A stretch of 64,000 nt of DNA, from positions 1 through 64,000 of the forward strand of contig PUFA01000682.1 in NCBI GenBank assembly GCA_003508835.1. Reading direction: 5' to 3'. Each line of letters begins with the position of its first letter. Position 1 is the stretch's first letter. This DNA is from Eonycteris spelaea. Its lineage: Eukaryota > Chordata > Mammalia > Chiroptera > Pteropodidae. Positions 57,705 to 64,000 of the stretch are shown one piece after another. The position numbers were made by a program, and so were the translations under genes. Below the pieces are notes generated by a model. It had not been told where the DNA came from and ran no database searches. It was given only the letters and a program-made list of their open reading frames with translations.

Positions 57705-60065
57705 AACTGTTACAACCGTCGAATTGTTGTTTTCAGTCCTATTCCTTGGGCTCTCCTCGATGCAAACAGACTCATGGGGCCAGGGGCCCCAAGGTGCCAA
57801 GTAGTATGGACCTGTGCCTTGCCCTTTACTGGGTGGGCCTGATCGGTGCTCCCTCAGTAAGCTGTTTAGAAAACGTAATGCAAATGTGACAGGTATTCAT
57901 GGAGGGAAGGGTCAGAGGTCTGATTGTTTTAACAACAGGAAGGACTCCTCCCCTTCTCCATCTTTGTTCTGGGATGTGCCTACTTGACCCTTCATCGCCT
58001 ACCTCCTGCCTGTGTCCTACATGCTCCCACCATAGGGAGCGGACTCTACACTGGAGGGCGCTAATCGGTTGATGTCCATCTTCTTAGAGGCCTTAGAGGG
58101 AGAGGGCTGGTTGACCTGGGTTGGAGATTATGGTGACGACAGGGAGGAATGCCAGAAAGGGACTTCGAGGAGGAGTCTGGGGTTCTCTGATGCCGAGGCC
58201 CATGTCCTTGGGTATGGAGATGTTCAGTTGAGTAGAAGAGGAATATCTCTAAAGTCAGAGAGGCTCCGGGGTTGACCAAGTCATGTTCGTGGGCCTTGAT
58301 CTGGCCGGCAGGGTTCCAAGGAGTGAGGGCTGAGAGGAGGAAGGCGAGTATGTCACTGGTCCCAAGTATCCACAGGTGGGGGCAGTGAGCCATTGGAAAA
58401 TGTCCTTGGGATTGACATAGGTCACATACTTGTAACAGAGGGGCGGCTGGGGCAGTTGGGCAACAGGACCTGGTCATCACTTGTTTAGTCCCTCACCTGA
58501 CCGTTTACAGCAGGGTGAGGATAGAAACTTCTAGCAGACGCGGGCTCCAAGACCGTCACTGACCTCACTGGGCTCCGGAACAGAGACCCAGAACCCGCCA
58601 GTGGGAGCACAGCTCTGGTCAAACAGACCCCTGAGTCCTGTCACTGGGAGTTCTGTGCCCTTGGTCCTGCAGGAGGGCAGGTCTAAGGGAGCAGCATGCT
58701 TCGGCCGGTTCGCAGGGCTCTCGGGCTGGTCCTTGTTTTTCCTGAGTCATCACTTTTGGTGCCTGAAACACCATCTCTTGTGTATTTTAGGAAAACTAGG
58801 CAATGAGAGGGAGTTACTTCTGGAAATGGTGGAGCTCAGGTTCTCTGGACTCTAGACGGCAGTGTTGAGCCATGAAAGAGCCTCTTGTCCAGCCCTTTGT
58901 GTTTGGAAAACATTGGAAGAGTCCTTTCTAAAGGGACCTTCAGCTCATTGCTTGCGTAGCTCCCTGAGTTATAGTAACCATGGGGTGACTGACCCCAAAC
59001 ATTGTGCCCTGGGTCCTTAGCATCTTCCATTTCTGCTTTTTCAAATGTTCTTGTCATGGGTTTCAACTAGTAGTCTTAGGCTTTTATCAGTATATTCTTC
59101 AGTCACTCAAAACTTCCCAGAAAAAATTTGGAGGACCGTGAAAACATAACACAATACTCAAAACCATAGTCACCTCACCCAGGGATGACCATTACTAATG
59201 ATTTGTGATCAATTATTTTGGTGGTTTTCTGATCCATAAAGGTGCATTATAAACACTAGGAGATTCATATCGCATTGTGAATTCAAAAAGTTTTATTAAA
59301 CTCAAAAATTTTGCATGAGTTAGTCTTTCTAAAAATCATTTCAAAACACTTGAGGTTTATATTCACTTGCCCCCCAAAAAGTATGAGTTCTCTCAAAGAG
59401 TGAAAATGCTATATTTCGTAACTGAGCTAGCAAGCAGGAATAAGCCCTGACTCCTATCTCAAAGGCACACAGCAGGCTGTAAACTTCCTAAGGACAGGAG
59501 CTATATTTTTTTGCTCATTTTCTATTTTAATTTTCTATTTTATTTTACTCATTCATTTTGCTTAACATTGTATTTTCAGTGTTTGAAGTCCATTCATTTT
59601 GTCCTCCAGCATCCTTACCTTGTTGTCCCCATGGCGAGGGCCAGCTGCTTCCTGGCTCCTGTCCTGTGGGGCTAGGAGTTTACAAAACCCCCTGAGAAGA
59701 TCTGCCATAGAGTCACTCCATTATTTTTCCCTCAGGCTATAAAAGGAAATTTTTCTGGCTTTTGTCACTTGGGAAGACAGAGAAAGACAATAGAAAGAAA
59801 GAGTGATCATTCTCGACTCAGCCACTTTCAACATGTTTTGCAATCCGCTTTATTTTTACATCCTTGTGACAGTACAGTATCTATAGGGAATTTTGAAGTT
59901 TTAAGGGTTGACAGTGGGTAATTCATATAGTTCCTTGAACTTCAACTTTCCCTATACTCCAGCTCATGCACCTTCTACCACTCCTACGTTGTTTTGCGAT
60001 TATGAAAAGTAAAGCTAGGACAAACTTTTTTTTTAAGAAGTAGGAAAATCGCCTTTGTTCCATTC
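57705..60065. other. Flank segment, transition to AT-rich DNA
   Basis: No gene supported. GC content falls after about 58860. The part at 59477-59520 (CTGTAAACTTCCTAAGGACAGGAGC) is faintly L2-like at its 3' end. A cysteine-rich minus-strand frame at 58061-58480 was considered and rejected as a zinc knuckle. Confidence 0.4.
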
Positions 60066-60087
60066 TTTGTTGTTGTTGTTGTTGTTA
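60066..60087. repeat. TTG trinucleotide microsatellite
   Basis: About seven TTG/TGT triplets in a row. Confidence 0.9.
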
Positions 60088-60890
60088 TCTGATACCCTGA
60101 AATGTTTCCAGGATGAAAATAGTTTTTTCAATTTGTTATTATGTAAGCAGTGGGTTCAATAATGACCTGAAAAGTATATCAGTAGCAGTCACAACTATTC
60201 ATGTTGTAAAGACGAGAGGGTCTCAAAAGGTATTCTTCCTCCTTAATGGAAAAAGTGAGAAATTAACTGTCAATTAATAGGTTAAGACGAGTTGCAGGAA
60301 TAGACACATGAACAAAAGCACAAGAAATATATACATACATTCCATACCATATTATAGCATACCTGAACCCCACCTGAATTTTGTGACATAATAAATAGGC
60401 TCCATTTAGAATAGAAAAGCACTTGAATTTTTTGTTTGGTTATTGGCTCTACATATGTCCTGGAACCATCATTAATTTTCTTAAAAATTAGTTATTGGTT
60501 AAAAATGTGAGTGAATAAATCTATGCCCACATTTTAGATAATTTGCCTTGCAGGGATTCCTACAGGTTGACTCATATTGCCAAATTCCTTTAAACAGAAA
60601 CATAGGCCAGTGCCTACATCATTGTATCCGGAAAGTACTGATAATTTTTTTAAGCGCTGCTAAGCTGAGAGGTATAAAATATGTCATGATTGTTTTAAAA
60701 GAACATTTTTATTTGTGAGTCTTAATATCTGTTGGTATATTGAAACTTATGTATTTATTTTTATATCTTCTGCCTGTAAAATGAATTGCTGAGAATTCGT
60801 ATTAAGAGATTTAATTCATTTTAAAATGAGGGCTTGAAAAAACTGTTTTTGAAGAACCACAGTTCCTATTCAAACTGCTTTTCAGGGACA
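60088..60890. other. AT-rich flank, nothing recognised
   Basis: AT-rich sequence with no open frame, RNA gene or repeat family that I can support. Confidence 0.45.
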
Positions 60891-60984
60891 GTGGGAGGAA
60901 GAGATGGAGAGAGGAGAGGGGACGGGGTAAGACAGAGACAGAGACTGACAGAGAATAGAAAGACAGAGACAGAGAGAGAGAAAT
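60891..60984. repeat. Purine-rich GA low-complexity tract
   Basis: Runs of GAGA, GGAGAG and GACAGAGACAGAGA with almost no pyrimidines except scattered C and T. Open frames crossing it are by-products. Confidence 0.85.
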
Positions 60985-62746
60985 TGATTGAGACACTTTC
61001 AGTATCTACCTCAAGGTGCTTCCTTAACAGAAGCCTAATGGATGGGGATACCTGTGCAACACTGAGTCTTAACTTACTTGCAAACAACTACTTTCTAATT
61101 TGGGCCCTCCAAAATGTCTTGAAGTTATTATGAAACAGAAATTATATCTTTTAACTGTGTAGCATTTTTATTAAACACCAGTTGTGAATTACTTACATAA
61201 TTCAGGACACACATTATTTTATCAATTTTGCCGTGAAAGGGTTTTCACAATATGACTGACAACACAGTCCATTCAATTCTTTCATTCCTACTACCTTTAT
61301 GCTCACTGTAAGACAGAAATTTTGCCATTTAGCACTAACAACTTGCTGTTACTTTCACTACTTCCTTCTGAATGAGATGCATGTATGGAGTGTGAGCATA
61401 GGGCCTGTGACTCTAAATATAACTGGTTTTTCTTTTTCTTGAAGAACAAAATTTTATTCTAAAAATACATTTCACTGTCAGTGAAATACCAAGGGTTTGT
61501 TATTATGGTAAAAAAAAAAAAGTAAGAGGAATTAGCTTAAAATTTTCGTCTGGAAGATAAACTATGACCACTGCAATATACTGACAACTCCTTTTTATCT
61601 GCATTTGAATTATTAATTTTATGAATTATCTAAGGAAATTTTAAAACCATTGATTGAATTCTTCCTAACATTTAGATATGCATCTGAATTACCTTTATCT
61701 TCAAGTAAATACCTCCTTAAGGAATGGAAACAAAATCGAGCATTTGCTCTCGTGAACATAATTAGGAAGATAAATTTATGGTTAGGAAATGTGATCCAAA
61801 ATAAAATATTGGTTTGGATCACTGTTTTACTCAATTATTGTTTTTGCATATAACCAAAAAACCTAACCGTATTGAACCTAACCGTACTGGTATTTGACAG
61901 TAACCAATTATGCATCTTATTTACAGAGAGCAGACCACTAAAATTATTTCAAACTGAAAGCATAGGAAACTTTAAAGGCATATAATGACATTTAGTACTT
62001 CAAAGGTTTTTTTTTATTTCTATATCTTCCGAGTGCTAAAGAAAGACGTCCTCAAAAAAGCTTCAAGCCCATCTACAAAGTTTCAATTGATTTGAAGCAC
62101 TGAAATATCAAGAATGCAGGGGACAAAACAACATATTTAAAAGGCTCCTGTTACTATAAAAATGTATCTGAAGTATAATTTGCAAAGATATGAAAGCAGT
62201 GGTTGAAAGATCAGTTTGGGGTAATTTCATAACCTACCATTTACCTATCAGCCTACATCTTTTTTCAAACTAATGTAAACGATCTTCCATAGCATTTCTT
62301 CGACATTGCATTGTGTCACATACACATGATGGACAGTTTTTATCATTCACACACATCGCAAAAGCTGGCCATAATGCACAGTGAGAAAAAATGATCTTTT
62401 TATATCAAGATTCTTGACAAAGGGTATTCTCTATAAACCAAAAGCAGATCTCAAACACTTCTGACTTTCGTTCAAGGTTTTTTTAGGAGGGAAAGCGAGC
62501 AGCCACAAATTTCTTTTTTTCTCCATAACGTCCTCTGTTCATTTGACAGTCAACAGATCTCACTCAGATGTTCCTCCAGCTGTTTTGATTTCAGTCTTAT
62601 ACCCCAGTATTATACATAATAACAAGTTACATCTCTGAGTCCTCAGTGCTCATTTGCATCTTTACACTCCAAAAACCATTTCTGTAACTAAGGACTCTAT
62701 TCAGAATCTGCTTTACTTAGGGAGTGGCACGGGATCATAAGCAGCA
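60985..62746. other. AT-rich flank, nothing recognised
   Basis: AT-rich DNA with a short A run at about 61510-61521 and a T run near 62008. No gene or named repeat supported. Confidence 0.45.

Positions 62747-62797
<51 letters not shown>
62747..62797. repeat. ATT trinucleotide microsatellite, about 17 copies
   Basis: Perfect ATT/TTA repeat of about 51 bp, likely polymorphic. Confidence 0.95.
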
Positions 62798-63044
62798 TAC
62801 TTAATCAGCTTTAAAAACATGTCCTCGCCCAGGAAGAGTGAAAATCTATGCTCAGATGAAAAGTAAGAGAAAAGGTAGGGTATCCCATTTTTCCAAAAAA
62901 TATGTTAGAGGACCCTGGGTTGTGGAACTCGATGAAAAAATAGGGCCTAGGTAGTGGAAAAGGGAAAGGGACCACAGGGACTGCTGAGGCAAAATTACTT
63001 AGGTCCCACCTACTCTTGTCGTTTTATATGCTGTGGCATGAAAT
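62798..63044. other. Flank segment, nothing recognised
   Basis: No gene or repeat family supported. Confidence 0.4.
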
Positions 63045-63195
63045 AGGCAAGGATTTCAATCCCGGCTGTGACACATCCTGACTGTGATGGTGGGAAAGTT
63101 TTTACATGCTTTGGTTCTGATTTTCATTTCAGAAGAGAAATTACGATATTTGCACCAAATGACTGCTATGAAGAATAAATAACATATGAAGTAGG
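63045..63195 (+). mobile_element. MIR SINE remnant
   Basis: Sense MIR landmarks in order: TTTCAATCCCGGCTGTGACA, CTGACTGTGATGGTGGGAAAGTT, TCATTTCAGAAGAG, and TGCTATGAAGAATAAATAA. These align with MIR text for CAAATCCCGGCTCTGCCAC, GCTGTGTGACCTTGGGCAAGTT, TCATCTGTAAAATG and GTTGTGAGGATTAAATGA. Confidence 0.8.
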
Positions 63196-63469
63196 AATTA
63201 CATTGCAGATGGATTTGGCTCATATTCCATTTTTCATTTAAACTTTCAAATATTTTTATTTCATTTTACCTTTAGAGTTATGTCTCTAGCAAATGATATT
63301 GATTTTAAATTTCAAGCAGGGATATAAGGCTACCTTTCTAAATAAATTTGAGTTCAGAAATGTATTTTATTTGAAAACATATATTGATTAAATAGCACTG
63401 TAGCTAGTGTCTGGCATGGCATCCATTCTACTCTTGGTTTGTAAATAACTGAGATCAGTTAGGGCTACT

Positions 63470-64000
63470 CTGTGTCATGGTGTGGGCTGAAAACTGCTCC
63501 TTGCTGTGTGTCATGCCAAAGAACATAAGGCAATATTCTGCTCACTCAACAACACACAACTCAACACCAGAGTCTGTGTGTCAAGCGGTCAGGCAGTCTT
63601 TGTGTACCACTACAGGGGCCGAAAGTGCCACCAGATTCCCTACTGCAGTTGTTAAGTTGGCTTGTTACACTTCTGTAGATTCTTGCAGTAAGGAGACAAT
63701 GAGCCCAAATGGATTCAAACAGTTTATTACTTACAGACAGGGCAAAAACAAGATTAGCTTGCTGTCACTTGCCTCTGTTCCTGGTCCCACAGTTTGCCAG
63801 TGAATAGAGGTGTTCGTTCACTGAAACAGACATCCCAGGTGGTGTCTCTTTCTGCTGGTGAAGAGCCCTAAACTGTACCTCAAGGCGCTGAGCAGTTTTG
63901 TAGTCCACAGTTGTATTCTCGGGTGGGGCAAGGACGGACAACCTGTCCACAACTGAAACCAAGGATGGATGAGCAATGACCTTGAGTCCAGCTATGTAAG
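63470..64000 (-). mobile_element. Possible LTR (reverse strand), cut by window end
   Basis: On the minus strand a moderately GC-rich block leads to an AATAAA (plus-strand TTTATT at 63723-63728), followed by a T/C-containing stretch. The block ends in ...CATGACA at about 63475, so an LTR-like CA end is possible. There is no primer-binding site or internal retroviral sequence beyond it, so it would be a solitary LTR. The other end lies outside the window, so target-site duplication cannot be tested. The family is not identified. Confidence 0.28.

Noticed and set aside
58061..58480. Retroviral gag zinc-knuckle-like string on the minus strand (CDLCQSQGHFPMAHC)
   Set aside because: The last cysteine is one residue too far for the CX2CX4HX4C spacing and no protease or polymerase motif follows, so an endogenous retrovirus is not supported here.
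60834..61133. 99-codon plus-strand frame and its antisense partner
   Set aside because: Both cross a GA-rich low-complexity tract, which removes stops without coding.

Overview
The window is mammalian (placental) nuclear DNA. The evidence is old mammalian interspersed repeats in both the array and the flank: L2, MIR, LINE-1 and a Tigger1-type DNA transposon. I see no Alu, rodent B1/B2, ruminant BovB or carnivore tRNA-Lys SINE. The 3' end of one LINE-1 (about 52830-53245) resembles types I associate with laurasiatherians such as bats or horses, but the species cannot be fixed from sequence alone.

Bases 1-51772, about 81% of the window, are one head-to-tail tandem array (a macrosatellite) with a unit of about 8.9 kb. 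Five full periods, counted from the arbitrary phase of base 1, measure 8933, 8883, 8888, 8881 and 8814 bp. A sixth copy stops after about 7373 bp. The units are nearly identical by eye, and most differences are small indels. The array runs off the left edge of the window. No unit contains a recognisable protein gene, tRNA or rRNA.

Each unit has the same internal layout (unit 1 coordinates): a MIR remnant (820-905), an L2 3' fragment (1990-2440), a possible short terminal exon with AATAAA (2816-2892), a strong CTCF-like motif (3485-3498), a CpG-rich promoter-like core (3470-4320) with CCAAT, GC and E boxes and a 32-bp alternating CG/TG tract, an antisense LINE-1 ORF2 remnant (6050-6703) split by a CTG/CAG microsatellite, a second MIR (8028-8150), an AAAC/AAAT simple repeat and a G-quadruplex-prone GC-rich tail. 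One CTCF-like site per unit, all in the same orientation, next to a CpG-rich core in a large non-coding array is the architecture of the X-linked macrosatellite DXZ4. A DXZ4-like locus is my leading inference, but it is not proven.

The array ends abruptly at about 51772 against an antisense LINE-1. The right flank (51773-64000) becomes AT-rich and is made of repeat remnants: nested L1 pieces, an internally deleted Tigger, MIRs, microsatellites and a possible reverse-strand LTR at the far end. It also holds a decayed transcript-like stretch (54060-55345) with fragments of coding-looking frame. No intact gene is supported anywhere in the window.
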